Source: Croceifilum oryzae
GTDB taxonomy: Bacteria > Bacillota > Bacilli > Thermoactinomycetales > Thermoactinomycetaceae
Length of the DNA: 64,000 nucleotides
Direction: 5' to 3'
Assembly (NCBI RefSeq): GCF_030814315.1
Contig: NZ_JAUSUV010000007.1
Span: 155,577-219,576, forward strand
The notes beneath the pieces were generated by a model. The model searched no databases. It saw only the letters and a list, made by a program, of their open reading frames with translations, and had not been told where the DNA came from. The first letter of the stretch is position 1. Each line of letters opens with the position of its first letter. Positions 1 to 7,117 of this stretch are shown in pieces. A program made the position numbers and the translations under genes.

Positions 1-1256
1 GAAGATTGGTAACGTAGAGATATATCTGATATTAAAAGTAGTACATTGTCCCCCATATGGTCAAGTTTTAAATTGCTGTAGATTTCCCTTGCATTGTTTA
101 AATAGGGGAGAGCTTCTAGTTCGAGTCCTTGACGATAGTAACATTCACCCATGACGGATAAAGCTTTAGCCAAATAGAATTCATCTTCCTTAGCTAGTTC
201 AATCGCATATTTCAGATGGCTAATGGCTTCTTCGTAACGTTGTTGTTGCATAAGGATTCTTCCTAATTGAGTGTATGTGGTGGATACGAGATATTTTCGC
301 CTAATTTTTGGTTCCAGTTGAATTGCCTTTTCGAAATATAGCTTGGCCATGAATAGATCTCCAAGTGAGGAAAAAGCAACACCCAATGAAGATAAAAATT
401 CAAATTGGCGGTGTATATTTCGATCTAATCGAGATAGGTCCAATCCTTCTCTTGCAAATTGAATAGCTTCTCGAAACCTCCCTTGCTTCGTCAAAATCTC
501 CACTCGAATTTGATACAGATTTAATCGAGCATCGGAAAAATCCATATACTTTCGATCATCCCACAATGATTCAATCAACCGTAAAGCTTCGTGATCGCGG
601 TCTAGCTTTTCAAGAATAGATGCTTGATTAATACAAAGTAGTAGATAGAGATAGGTGCGCTCACCATCAGGCTGGAAGGAGTTAATTCCGTGTCTAGCTG
701 CTTGGAGAGCTGGTAATAGTTTGTTTTGCTGGTGTAAAACTTGTGATATTCCATAATAGCTAGCACACACGAAGTTATGCACCAAAGACTCACCTGATTC
801 GTTAGCGATGCTGATAACTTGTTTAAAATATTGAATCGCTACGTCATGACGTTCTCTCATTTTTGCATGCTTGCCCCGTAGATAGGAGCAATTCATCTCT
901 AATAAAGGTGTTTTCCCTTCTAAGTGAATCTGTTGTGTTTCAAATTGACGAAGATGTTCCATTGCTTTCGAAAGATTCTCCGTCAGTTCCCATTCGATGA
1001 GTTGCATGATTTCAGATAGATTCCCTTCAACTGGAAGGTCCTCATCCTCCAATAGTTTTTCTAAGTTTAAATCGAACAAGTTGCAAATCTTTTGGAGCTT
1101 ATCCTGATCTGCACGGATGTATCCTTTCTCGATATTATACAAATGAGCGGATGATATCCCTGTTTCGATGGAAACATCGTCTTGGTGCATATTTCGAGCG
1201 TTTCTAGCTTCTTTAATTGCTTGTGCCAGTCGACCATTCACTAAAATAAGTGCCAT
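1..1256 (-). CDS. XRE-family transcriptional regulator with TPR repeats (3' end cut by window edge)
   Basis: This is an open minus-strand frame of 418 codons from an ATG at 1256 with AGGGTG just upstream; it runs off base 1, so the C-terminus is missing. Residues about 9-73 form a helix-turn-helix of the XRE type (QDDVSIETGISSAHLYNIEK). The rest is a chain of helix-turn-helix pairs typical of tetratricopeptide repeats, for example YEEAISHLKYAIELAKEDEF. This layout is that of RRNPP-type peptide-responsive regulators (PlcR, NprR, Rap relatives), which bind a short secreted and re-imported peptide. The divergent neighbours are small genes and a secreted protein, which fits such a role. The ligand and targets cannot be read from the sequence. 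Confidence 0.85.
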   Translation of the reverse strand, partial: MALILVNGRLAQAIKEARNARNMHQDDVSIETGISSAHLYNIEKGYIRADQDKLQKICNLFDLNLEKLLEDEDLPVEGNLSEIMQLIEWELTENLSKAMEHLRQFETQQIHLEGKTPLLEMNCSYLRGKHAKMRERHDVAIQYFKQVISIANESGESLVHNFVCASYYGISQVLHQQNKLLPALQAARHGINSFQPDGERTYLYLLLCINQASILEKLDRDHEALRLIESLWDDRKYMDFSDARLNLYQIRVEILTKQGRFREAIQFAREGLDLSRLDRNIHRQFEFLSSLGVAFSSLGDLFMAKLYFEKAIQLEPKIRRKYLVSTTYTQLGRILMQQQRYEEAISHLKYAIELAKEDEFYLAKALSVMGECYYRQGLELEALPYLNNAREIYSNLKLDHMGDNVLLLISDISLRYQS

Positions 1257-1488
1257 TTTTTCACCCTATTTGAATTGGAATTTTGCTTTCTATTGGAACG
1301 ACGACTTCCGTCCAAACGAAAACAGGATGACAAGTAGATTGTATACATACTATGGTGAACTACCTACTTAGATCGAATGATTTGTATATAATTCCAAACT
1401 TTTGTACTTTTATTACAGCATAGTAGAATGTAGTCAGGAGACATCCTAGTAGATAATTGCGAAAACTTGATAAAGGGAGGGGAAAAAT

Positions 1489-1771
1489 ATGCTATGGTTT
1501 CATATCAAAGCCAAGTCTCTGGATGCGTTAAAATGCTCTACATTAGCTTTAAAACGAGTTCGATCTGGAAGAACGTCGGACGACCCAACTACCTGACGAA
1601 ACTACGGAAGAGATCTATGTTGCCAGCCGTAGAAAAACAGAACAAACGCTTGTCATCACAACTGACACGAAAGTGAAGATTTATCTACCAAACATTACAT
1701 GGAAACAATTCAAAATGGACGACAACAACACCATTTTTTATGGACATGGGTACGATATTTTTTCCAATTAG
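1489..1771 (+). pseudogene. small frameshifted coding region, unknown function
   Basis: A strong GGGAGGGG ribosome site precedes an ATG at 1489. The first frame reads about 23 plausible residues (MLWFHIKAKSLDALK...) and then drifts to a stop. Shifting by one base near 1560 opens a coding-like frame to the TAG at 1769-1771 (FDLEERRTTQLPDETTEE, later KVKIYLPNITWKQF). The total length of 283 bases is 94 codons plus one base, so a single indel explains it. It is either a decayed gene of about 94 residues, a sequencing error, or a programmed shift. I do not recognise the family. It lies divergently from the XRE-TPR regulator. Confidence 0.4.
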
Positions 1772-1880
1772 CATTGTCTCCCTCACATATCTAATTTCGA
1801 CATTTATTTACTGATCACCTGTTCTCAGACCTTACTCTCTCCATCATTTTTTCAATTGAATTAGGAGGAGGCACGACTTT

Positions 1881-1985
1881 ATGTACAAACTGTTTGTAGG
1901 CGATCCGCCTTTAGAAGCGAGCATCTAGTTCTCGATGTATTTGGTCTATTCTTACAGTATTTTCATTGGTTTCTTCATTATGTAA
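1881..1985 (+). other. two tiny in-frame ORFs with a Shine-Dalgarno sequence
   Basis: An AGGAGG at 1863-1868 is followed by an ATG at 1881 that codes 15 residues (MYKLFVGDPPLEASI) before TAG. In the same frame a second ATG at 1935 codes a 16-residue hydrophobic peptide ending at TAA 1983-1985. Both sit just ahead of a strong terminator. They could be a pheromone-like or membrane-active peptide gene with an in-frame amber codon, or a decayed leader. Only the ribosome site and the context support coding. Confidence 0.25.
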
Positions 1986-2034
1986 ATACGAAGGGTGTAG
2001 AAGAATGAAGTAGCTCATCCTTCGTATTTTTATT
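1984..2034 (+). terminator. intrinsic terminator
   Basis: An 11-bp perfect stem (AAATACGAAGG pairing with CCTTCGTATTT) encloses a 24-base loop and runs into TTTTTATT. It closes the short transcript that starts upstream of 1881 and separates it from the secreted-protein gene. Confidence 0.75.
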
Positions 2035-2055
2035 ACTGAAAAGGGGTTTTGAGAG

Positions 2056-2499
2056 ATGAAAAAACTTATCTTAACACTGACTATTGCTGTTGCGGTTTTA
2101 GTTACTGGTATTGGTACAAGCTTGCAGGTTTTTGCATCAGAGGTTGAGAAAAAAGAGGATATTTTAAGAAAAGGTGTAAGTCCTAGTGGTACGGAAATCG
2201 CACAACCTACCTATTCTGCGGCCTATGAACAACAAGATTTTAAGCCAAATGGATGGAAAAAAACAGCAATGGTTTACGCTTTAAAGTATGGCGGAGACTA
2301 CATTGGAAAGCTATTGAAAATACTCAACAAAGAAGCTGGAGATTATCTCAAAAAACATTCGTATGAGATTGGAGATGCATTAGACCGCTTTACTACACAG
2401 ATCGAACAGAACTTAATTGACTTTATGATTCACACACTTGGATTTCCTCAATGGGTTGCTCGAAATATAGCGTGGGCAATTATGTTTCTTATCGTTTAG
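2056..2499 (+). CDS. small secreted protein of unknown function
   Basis: The 147-residue product begins with a classic signal peptide: MKK, a hydrophobic core to about residue 22, and a likely cut after VFA (residue 27). The mature part has a charged, disordered N-half. It is followed by amphipathic helices (about 75-125, with GGDYIGKLLKILNKEAGDYL) and a hydrophobic C-terminus (about 134-147). Such a tail could contact membranes, so a secreted effector, peptide precursor or bacteriocin-like role is possible, but no known family is recognised. AAGGGG lies about ten bases before the ATG. The next gene starts 11 bases downstream, so the two are probably co-transcribed. Confidence 0.75.
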   Translation: MKKLILTLTIAVAVLVTGIGTSLQVFASEVEKKEDILRKGVSPSGTEIAQPTYSAAYEQQDFKPNGWKKTAMVYALKYGGDYIGKLLKILNKEAGDYLKKHSYEIGDALDRFTTQIEQNLIDFMIHTLGFPQWVARNIAWAIMFLIV

Positions 2500-2510
2500 G
2501 AGAGGATAGC

Positions 2511-2909
2511 ATGGAAAAAAACGTAGCAGATGAGTTAAGTAAGCTTAGGTATCACATGAAGCTAATGCAACAGATCGTGTTTAATCCCGAAAAGAATGCT
2601 TTTTTTATGTCCGTAATCGACTACGATATTAGTGAAAACCAGGTGAGAGCGATATTGAAAGTAATGTCAGCTTTCTCATATCGTTTGGAAAAAAAGGTGG
2701 ATGAGCCTTCGAAGAACGACCCCGATCCAGCCCTCATCCAATTTGGGATAAGCTCTGAAGAATTGTATTCAGATCAAAAGCCAAGTTTAGATGAGTTCTC
2801 TAAGTATCTACAAGGAATTTATCCCAAGAGCATGAATCCTGAATACTTGCTTAAAAGCTTAAAAGTGCAGTCTATGTTTACTGATGTGTGTGAGTATCTA
2901 CTCGATTGA
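2511..2909 (+). CDS. DUF1878-like cytoplasmic protein
   Basis: The product has 132 residues. The start at 2511 is preceded by AGGAGAGG; a longer frame from upstream would overlap the secreted-protein gene and has no ribosome site. The helical pattern resembles the DUF1878 family (B. subtilis YhaI): an N-terminal LRYHMKLMQQIVF segment, a middle acidic linker, and a C-terminal part of the form NPEYLLKSLKVQSMFTDVCEYL. The function of that family is unknown. The gene follows the secreted protein by 11 bases, so a shared operon is likely. A cytoplasmic partner such as an immunity protein or regulator is conceivable but unproven. Confidence 0.65.
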   Translation: MEKNVADELSKLRYHMKLMQQIVFNPEKNAFFMSVIDYDISENQVRAILKVMSAFSYRLEKKVDEPSKNDPDPALIQFGISSEELYSDQKPSLDEFSKYLQGIYPKSMNPEYLLKSLKVQSMFTDVCEYLLD

Positions 2910-2935
2910 TCGAAACCAAAATCTATCATTCTTCC

Positions 2936-2981
2936 GAAACACACCACCCACTTCAAAGTTAGTTAAAGGGTGGTGTGTTTC
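2936..2981. repeat. 14-bp perfect stem-loop resembling an IS200/IS605-type end
   Basis: GAAACACACCACCC pairs perfectly with GGGTGGTGTGTTTC around the loop ACTTCAAAGTTAGTTAAA. No T-run follows, so it is a poor terminator by itself. The loop sequence ACTTCAAA(C)GTTAGTTAA recurs at about 63932-63952, near the other end of the window. Similar loops occur at right ends of IS200/IS605-family elements in Bacillales (from memory). It may be a solo remnant. Confidence 0.45.
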
Positions 2982-3059
2982 AGAAGGCTTTGTCTGCTTT
3001 TCGTTATTTCTTTTGTTATAATGAGAGAAACTTTTCGTTATGAAAAAAGGAGTTTTTTT

Positions 3060-3623
3060 ATGAAAACATTTGGTTACGGTAGTAATCTGAATGGTCATAT
3101 GTCCACCATTGAGATGATCGCTGATACATTTACCCCTAGAGTAAATACATACTTAGAAACGTATGATGAAGTCATAATAGGTAAATTAGATTTTGATCAA
3201 AATAAGATTTATCAATACGGACTTTTAAAATCATTTGCGATTAACGAAGAAGAAGATCAAGTACAGTTATCCTTTGAGACTCTACATGAGAAGAGCCTAC
3301 AATCGCTAACGGAGAACTATCAAGATTTATATCTTGCCCATGAGGGAGTTTTTGATTTACTTCTTTCTACGGATGAAAATGAGGACCAGCAGGTGCAGTA
3401 TAAAGTAATATTCTTAACATGGGTCGATTTTCAATCGGGGGAAGAGAAAACGTATTTTATCGCACCGAATCATATCGTCCCAGAACCCCTTGCCTGCGTA
3501 GCGGAATTTTGGCCATTGGTAAGTGAGATTGGGAGAGATGTCGATTTTCAAAAAACGGGATGTCATGCCAATGAGATGAAAGAAATTCTAGAGCGAGCCA
3601 AACAACAATCGGAAAAAGAATAG
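3060..3623 (+). CDS. hypothetical protein, 187 aa
   Basis: The ATG at 3060 has GGAG seven bases upstream, and a TATAAT sits 40 bases before it, so I prefer it to the longer upstream start. The protein is acidic and soluble, without signal peptide or membrane segment. It contains a region of alternating beta-type strands (about 40-150) and a helical C-terminus rich in K and E. GYGSNLNGHMSTI near the N-terminus is reminiscent of gamma-glutamylcyclotransferase openings, but the rest of that fold's motifs are absent. I do not recognise the family. It is flanked by hairpins on both sides and appears monocistronic. Confidence 0.7.
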   Translation: MKTFGYGSNLNGHMSTIEMIADTFTPRVNTYLETYDEVIIGKLDFDQNKIYQYGLLKSFAINEEEDQVQLSFETLHEKSLQSLTENYQDLYLAHEGVFDLLLSTDENEDQQVQYKVIFLTWVDFQSGEEKTYFIAPNHIVPEPLACVAEFWPLVSEIGRDVDFQKTGCHANEMKEILERAKQQSEKE

Positions 3624-3628
3624 TTAAT

Positions 3629-3665
3629 AAAAGGGTAGAAGTCGAAAAAGCTTCTGCCCTTTTTC
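3629..3665 (+). terminator. intrinsic terminator
   Basis: AAAAGGGTAGAAG pairs with CTTCTGCCCTTTT with one mismatch and ends in a run of five T. It closes the 187-residue gene and faces the convergent gene at 3740. Confidence 0.8.
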
Positions 3666-3739
3666 TATGTGATTGGGTATTGACATAGACAAAGTGTGGC
3701 ATGGACACATATTTCTAAGGTATCAAGAGAGAAACAAAC

Positions 3740-4222
3740 TTACTTCTTTTTCTTGCGAGAACTTAGCACTGTTTTCACTAAGTCGTTTAATCCAGGGGAG
3801 TTGATCAGGTTAAATAACGAGTCAGTATTACCTACATCTTCTGAGATGGTTTGCCTCTCTTCTTCGTCTGAAGCCTGTTTTGTCGGTTTTCCCTTTGGAG
3901 AGGGCTTTGGTTTTAGCTGGGATTGATTTAACTGTGATAAGGCTCCAATCAGCTGTTTGAAAGCACCTTGATCTTTAAATGCTCGCGAAAAGGACTGGAA
4001 TGCTTCAATCATCTGTTTTACATCACTTGATTTCTTAGAAAAATTACCTGCTAGACCCTCGAGCTTCTTCATAGAGTCCATGAAATTTAGCCGAATCGAT
4101 TTACTTTTTGCTTGGGGATTCGCGGAAATGGTTTTTCCTCTTGTGGATCGAGAGGTTTTACGTGCAGAAGTCGTGTTGTGTATAAATGGACGTTTGTGGG
4201 ACTTGGGTTTTCTCGATTTCAT
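3740..4222 (-). CDS. basic hypothetical protein, 160 aa
   Basis: The minus-strand ATG at 4222 is preceded by TAGGTAGGTG. The first 45 residues are extremely basic and Ser/Thr-rich (MKSRKPKSHKRP...), the centre (about 45-105) is helical, and the tail is SRKKKK. Such composition is common in spore-coat or nucleic-acid-associated proteins of Bacillales, but no family is recognised. It diverges from the subtilisin-like protease across only 77 bases, so shared regulation, for example during sporulation, is possible. Confidence 0.7.
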   Translation of the reverse strand: MKSRKPKSHKRPFIHNTTSARKTSRSTRGKTISANPQAKSKSIRLNFMDSMKKLEGLAGNFSKKSSDVKQMIEAFQSFSRAFKDQGAFKQLIGALSQLNQSQLKPKPSPKGKPTKQASDEEERQTISEDVGNTDSLFNLINSPGLNDLVKTVLSSRKKKK

Positions 4223-4299
4223 GGTATAACACCTACCTACAAGCCCAGTTTACCTATCTATATTCACTTACCATCCTGTTAGTGAAGGGGAGTGGCAAA

Positions 4300-5442
4300 A
4301 TGACACAGAGCTGGTGGACCCCTTCGAATTCCTCTAGGCGTGTAAAGAGGTTGCGAAGAATTTATAATCTGAAAGAAGGCTCTCAACTAGATCGTTATAT
4401 TCGAGAAATGCGCCAACTCGGGGTTCGGCCTGTTCGTTTTTTAGCTGAAATTGGCATTGTGATTGGTGAGTATACACCCGACCATCAGTCTGAGATTAGA
4501 CTCGGAAAGCATCCAGATGTAGAATTAGTGGAACCAGATCTTCGAATTACGATTACAGAACCTTATTTAAATAATTCAAACTCCACTTCTTTTGCTTCTC
4601 CTTATGTGACCGTTCCATGGGGGGTACAACGCGTAGAAGCGGAGAAAGTATGGGGCAGGACAAAAGGGAAAGGGATCAAAATAGCCGTAATTGATACGGG
4701 AATTGATAGCGAACACCCTGCTATTAAACCGAATTTCCGTGGTGGAGTGAATATCTTATCGCCTAGTTCCACTCCTATGGACTACAACGGACACGGAACG
4801 CATGTAGCGGGAACGATCTCAGGAAGATCGAGTGAGATGGGGATTATTGGAGTAGCTCCAAAAGCGAGCATTTATGCAGTGAAGGCATTTAATCGGAAGG
4901 GAAGTGCCAATCTTTCTGATTTATTAACGGCGATTAACTGGTGTATCGAAAATAATATGAACGTTATTAATATGAGTTTTGGAATGGAAAAAGTAAGTGA
5001 ATCATTGCGACATGCGATTCAAGTAGCCCATAAAAAAGGGATTGTTATGATTGCAGCATCGGGGAATCAAGGGTTAAATGGTAGAATTGATTACCCAGCC
5101 AGATTCCCAGAAACGATTGCGGTTATGTCTGTTTCGATGGATAATGGTATTTCTTCATTTAGTAATCGGGGTAAGGGGGTAGATGTAGCAGCACCTGGAG
5201 AAAAGATTCCTTCTGCATGGCTGAATCAAACGAAGAAAGAGATGAGTGGAACCTCTATGGCGGTGCCTCATGTTTCTGGAATTGTAGCACTCATCCTTGG
5301 GCTAGATAATACGCTTAATCCAGAGCAGATTCGGTACTTGTTACTTCGTACATCAAGGAGAATTGAGGCAGAAGATATTGGGTTGGTGAATGCGGTTCAG
5401 GCATGTAAGTCATTGCAGAAGGTGGCAAGGCGTTCTCTATAA
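4300..5442 (+). CDS. S8 family subtilisin-like serine protease without signal peptide
   Basis: The product has 380 residues. The ATG at 4300 follows AAGGGGAGTGG; the longer frame upstream overlaps the divergent gene. The catalytic triad is clear: D132 in AVIDTG, H165 in NGHGTHVAG, S319 in SGTSMAVPH; N256 supplies the oxyanion hole (AASGN). An N-terminal extension of about 105 residues resembles an inhibitor-like prodomain (about 41-80), but there is no signal peptide or membrane segment, so the enzyme is probably intracellular, like IspA, or acts within the forespore or mother cell. It is monocistronic, next to spore-type genes. Substrate is unknown. Confidence 0.88.
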   Translation: MTQSWWTPSNSSRRVKRLRRIYNLKEGSQLDRYIREMRQLGVRPVRFLAEIGIVIGEYTPDHQSEIRLGKHPDVELVEPDLRITITEPYLNNSNSTSFASPYVTVPWGVQRVEAEKVWGRTKGKGIKIAVIDTGIDSEHPAIKPNFRGGVNILSPSSTPMDYNGHGTHVAGTISGRSSEMGIIGVAPKASIYAVKAFNRKGSANLSDLLTAINWCIENNMNVINMSFGMEKVSESLRHAIQVAHKKGIVMIAASGNQGLNGRIDYPARFPETIAVMSVSMDNGISSFSNRGKGVDVAAPGEKIPSAWLNQTKKEMSGTSMAVPHVSGIVALILGLDNTLNPEQIRYLLLRTSRRIEAEDIGLVNAVQACKSLQKVARRSL

Positions 5443-5446
5443 TAAA

Positions 5447-5484
5447 ATTGGTTACTTAGAAATGGATGTTTCTAGGTAACCAAT
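5447..5484. terminator. hairpin at the protease 3' end
   Basis: ATTGGTTACTTAGAAA pairs with TTTCTAGGTAACCAAT with a single mismatch. Plus-strand sequence after the stem lacks a T-run, while the minus strand continues TTTTATTA, so it works better on the minus strand but probably also ends the protease message. Confidence 0.6.
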
Positions 5485-5560
5485 TAGGCTCGTTACATAA
5501 AATTATAGATTCAATCTGTTGATCATTCTGTGGTAAACTTAACGTTACATATTATGTAAC

Positions 5561-5596
5561 AACCCCACTCCATCTCTCATGCATTGGAGTGGGGTT
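5561..5596 (-). terminator. terminator of the spore-protein gene
   Basis: AACCCCACTCCA pairs with TGGAGTGGGGTT across an 11-base loop, 12 bases beyond the stop of the minus-strand spore protein. The stem is very stable, though the T-run is short. Confidence 0.7.
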
Positions 5597-5607
5597 GGAC
5601 TGTCCGA

Positions 5608-6054
5608 CTATCTTTGTTGATTTTTGTTCATTTTAGCCCGTGCTTGCATGTTATTAGCAACAGCATTTGATTCAGAAGCGAACTCAGTGTCCATGCCTTG
5701 CATACTGCTGTTAGCAGAAGCGGCGTTCGCAGCGGCATTAGATGTAGCTACGGAATTAGCGGCACTTGATTCAGAAGCAAACTCAGTGTCCATGCCTTGC
5801 ATATTGCTGTTAGCAGAAGCGGCGGCATTAGAAACAGAATTAGATGCAGCTACAGAGTTAGCGGCACTTGATTCAGAAGCAAACTCAGTGTCCATGCCTT
5901 GCATGTTGCTGTTAGCAGAAGCGGCGTTAGCTGCAACCGAATTAGCGACACTTGATTCAGAAGCAAACTCGGTATCTCGCGCATTGTTCATTACATTTGG
6001 ACCTTGTTGCGCGTTCATTTTTGATTTTCCTTGTGAAGAGTTGTTTTTATTCAT
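5608..6054 (-). CDS. gamma-type small acid-soluble spore protein with four protease sites
   Basis: The product has 148 residues. A perfect AGGAGGTGA lies nine bases before the ATG at 6054. The sequence carries four copies of TEFASES (about residues 28-34, 56-62, 90-96, 123-129), the sequence cut by the germination protease GPR in gamma-type SASPs. Between them are low-complexity blocks rich in Ala, Ser, Asn and Met (NSNMQGMD repeated). Family function is amino-acid storage in the spore core, released on germination. Classical SspE is Gln-rich with two repeats; this one is longer and Ala/Ser/Asn-rich. Expression in the forespore is expected but no sure sigma-G promoter was identified. Confidence 0.88.
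   Translation of the reverse strand: MNKNNSSQGKSKMNAQQGPNVMNNARDTEFASESSVANSVAANAASANSNMQGMDTEFASESSAANSVAASNSVSNAAASANSNMQGMDTEFASESSAANSVATSNAAANAASANSSMQGMDTEFASESNAVANNMQARAKMNKNQQR
5669..5982 (-). repeat. intragenic tandem repeats of the spore protein
   Basis: Blocks beginning GATTCAGAAGC (plus-strand sense) start at 5669, 5768, 5870 and 5954. The first three run about 57 bases each and are nearly identical, with spacings of 99, 102 and 84 bases, all multiples of three. They encode the TEFASES plus NSNMQGMD units and could expand or contract by recombination. Confidence 0.85.
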
Positions 6055-6149
6055 GAATTCTTCACCTCCTGTGCTCATAGTCTGCCCCCTAGAGGCGGCT
6101 TAATTACATGCAAACATTCCCTTTTTTAATAAAATATCCGGAGGTTCAA

Positions 6150-6989
6150 ATGAAAGATTCGTTATATCGTGTAATATGGAAAACACTTCCTACACGTGGA
6201 GTTTCAAGAATTACAGGAGCTTTTGCAAAGCACCCAATCAGTAAAAAGGTGATCCCATCTTACATTAACCATTTTAAAATTGAATTAGAGCCAGTAAAGA
6301 AGCCGTTAGATCAATTTAATAGCTTGCTTGATTTTTTTGTACGGGAATTAAAACCAGAAGCTCGCCCAATTGACCCGAATGCGGATCAGGTCGTTAGTCC
6401 TGTAGACGGAGCGGTTTCCCAGATTGGTATCATTCAAGAAGGGTCCTGTGTCTATGCGAAGGGAAAAGAGTACTCCCTTGCTGAACTGTTAGGAAACGAT
6501 CCTCACTATGTGGAGAAGTTTCAAGGTGGAAAATTTGTCACTTTATACCTCAGTCCCCGTGATTATCATCGAATCCATATGCCTGTAGAAGGAGATGTGG
6601 AAGGGTATGCGTATCTTCCAGGACCTCTATATCCAGTAAATCCTTTGGGAATGAGATTGTTTCCAGAGTTGTTTGCAGTGAATGAACGACTCGTTACCTA
6701 CGTCCGTTCATCAGCTGGCCTCGTTGCGGTAGTAAAGGTTGGAGCGACGAATGTAGGAAGTATTAAGGTAACGTATGATGAAGTGAGCACGAACAAAGGA
6801 CACAGAGCAAATAAGCAAGTGCGGTATCAAGAAGAGCCTCATTTGTCAAAAGGCGACGAGCTAGGAAGATTTGAGTTTGGTTCCACTGTCATCCTATTGT
6901 TTGAACCAAATCGAATTGAATGGACGATTCCGGAGGAAGTAGGAACGCAAGTTGTTATGGGTAAATCCATTGCTAAGATAGTGGGCTAG
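6150..6989 (+). CDS. psd: phosphatidylserine decarboxylase proenzyme
   Basis: The product has 279 residues. Psd converts phosphatidylserine to phosphatidylethanolamine at the membrane and matures by self-cleavage to a pyruvoyl enzyme. CCGGAGG stands before the ATG at 6150, which gives a family-like length; an upstream in-frame ATG at 6108 lacks a ribosome site. Key residues are visible: D86 in SPVDGAV, H140 and H143 in DYHRIHMP, and the cleavage Gly-Ser within FGST (G244-S245), where S245 becomes the pyruvoyl group. It is monocistronic here, with a strong terminator after it; pssA is not adjacent. Confidence 0.93.
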   Translation: MKDSLYRVIWKTLPTRGVSRITGAFAKHPISKKVIPSYINHFKIELEPVKKPLDQFNSLLDFFVRELKPEARPIDPNADQVVSPVDGAVSQIGIIQEGSCVYAKGKEYSLAELLGNDPHYVEKFQGGKFVTLYLSPRDYHRIHMPVEGDVEGYAYLPGPLYPVNPLGMRLFPELFAVNERLVTYVRSSAGLVAVVKVGATNVGSIKVTYDEVSTNKGHRANKQVRYQEEPHLSKGDELGRFEFGSTVILLFEPNRIEWTIPEEVGTQVVMGKSIAKIVG

Positions 6990-7020
6990 AAAGAAGTAGC
7001 AACGACGGACGGAAGAACAA

Positions 7021-7073
7021 AAAACCTTTTTAGACGAAAAAAGTATGCTTTTTCGTCTAAAAAGGTTTTTCTC
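7021..7073. terminator. strong bidirectional terminator after psd
   Basis: A 20-bp perfect stem (AAACCTTTTTAGACGAAAAA with its complement) around a 7-base loop is followed by TTTTTC. It is A-rich on the left and T-rich on the right, so it should work in both directions. Confidence 0.85.
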
Positions 7074-7117
7074 ATAAGGAACTGCTTTTTGGAGCAGGCT
7101 AATGTTGGGTGAAGGCT

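Noticed and set aside
1168..1371. A 67-codon + strand frame opposite the XRE-TPR start
   Set aside because: It has no ribosome site, and the minus strand codes a clear helix-turn-helix there.
1619..1690. CsrA-like wording (SRRKTEQTLVITTDTKVKI) in the frameshifted gene
   Set aside because: The match covers only a few residues, and the rest of the protein is not CsrA-like.
3060..3100. Gamma-glutamylcyclotransferase-like start (FGYGSNL) of the 187-aa protein
   Set aside because: The catalytic Glu region and overall length pattern of that family were not found.
5669..5982. Regularly spaced repeats that could suggest a CRISPR array
   Set aside because: The spacers are also repetitive and in frame, repeat length is 57 bases, and the units code a known spore-protein motif.
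5624..6103. A long open frame antisense to the spore protein
   Set aside because: It arises from the repetitive Ala/Ser codons on the other strand. The minus strand has the perfect ribosome site and the TEFASES motifs.
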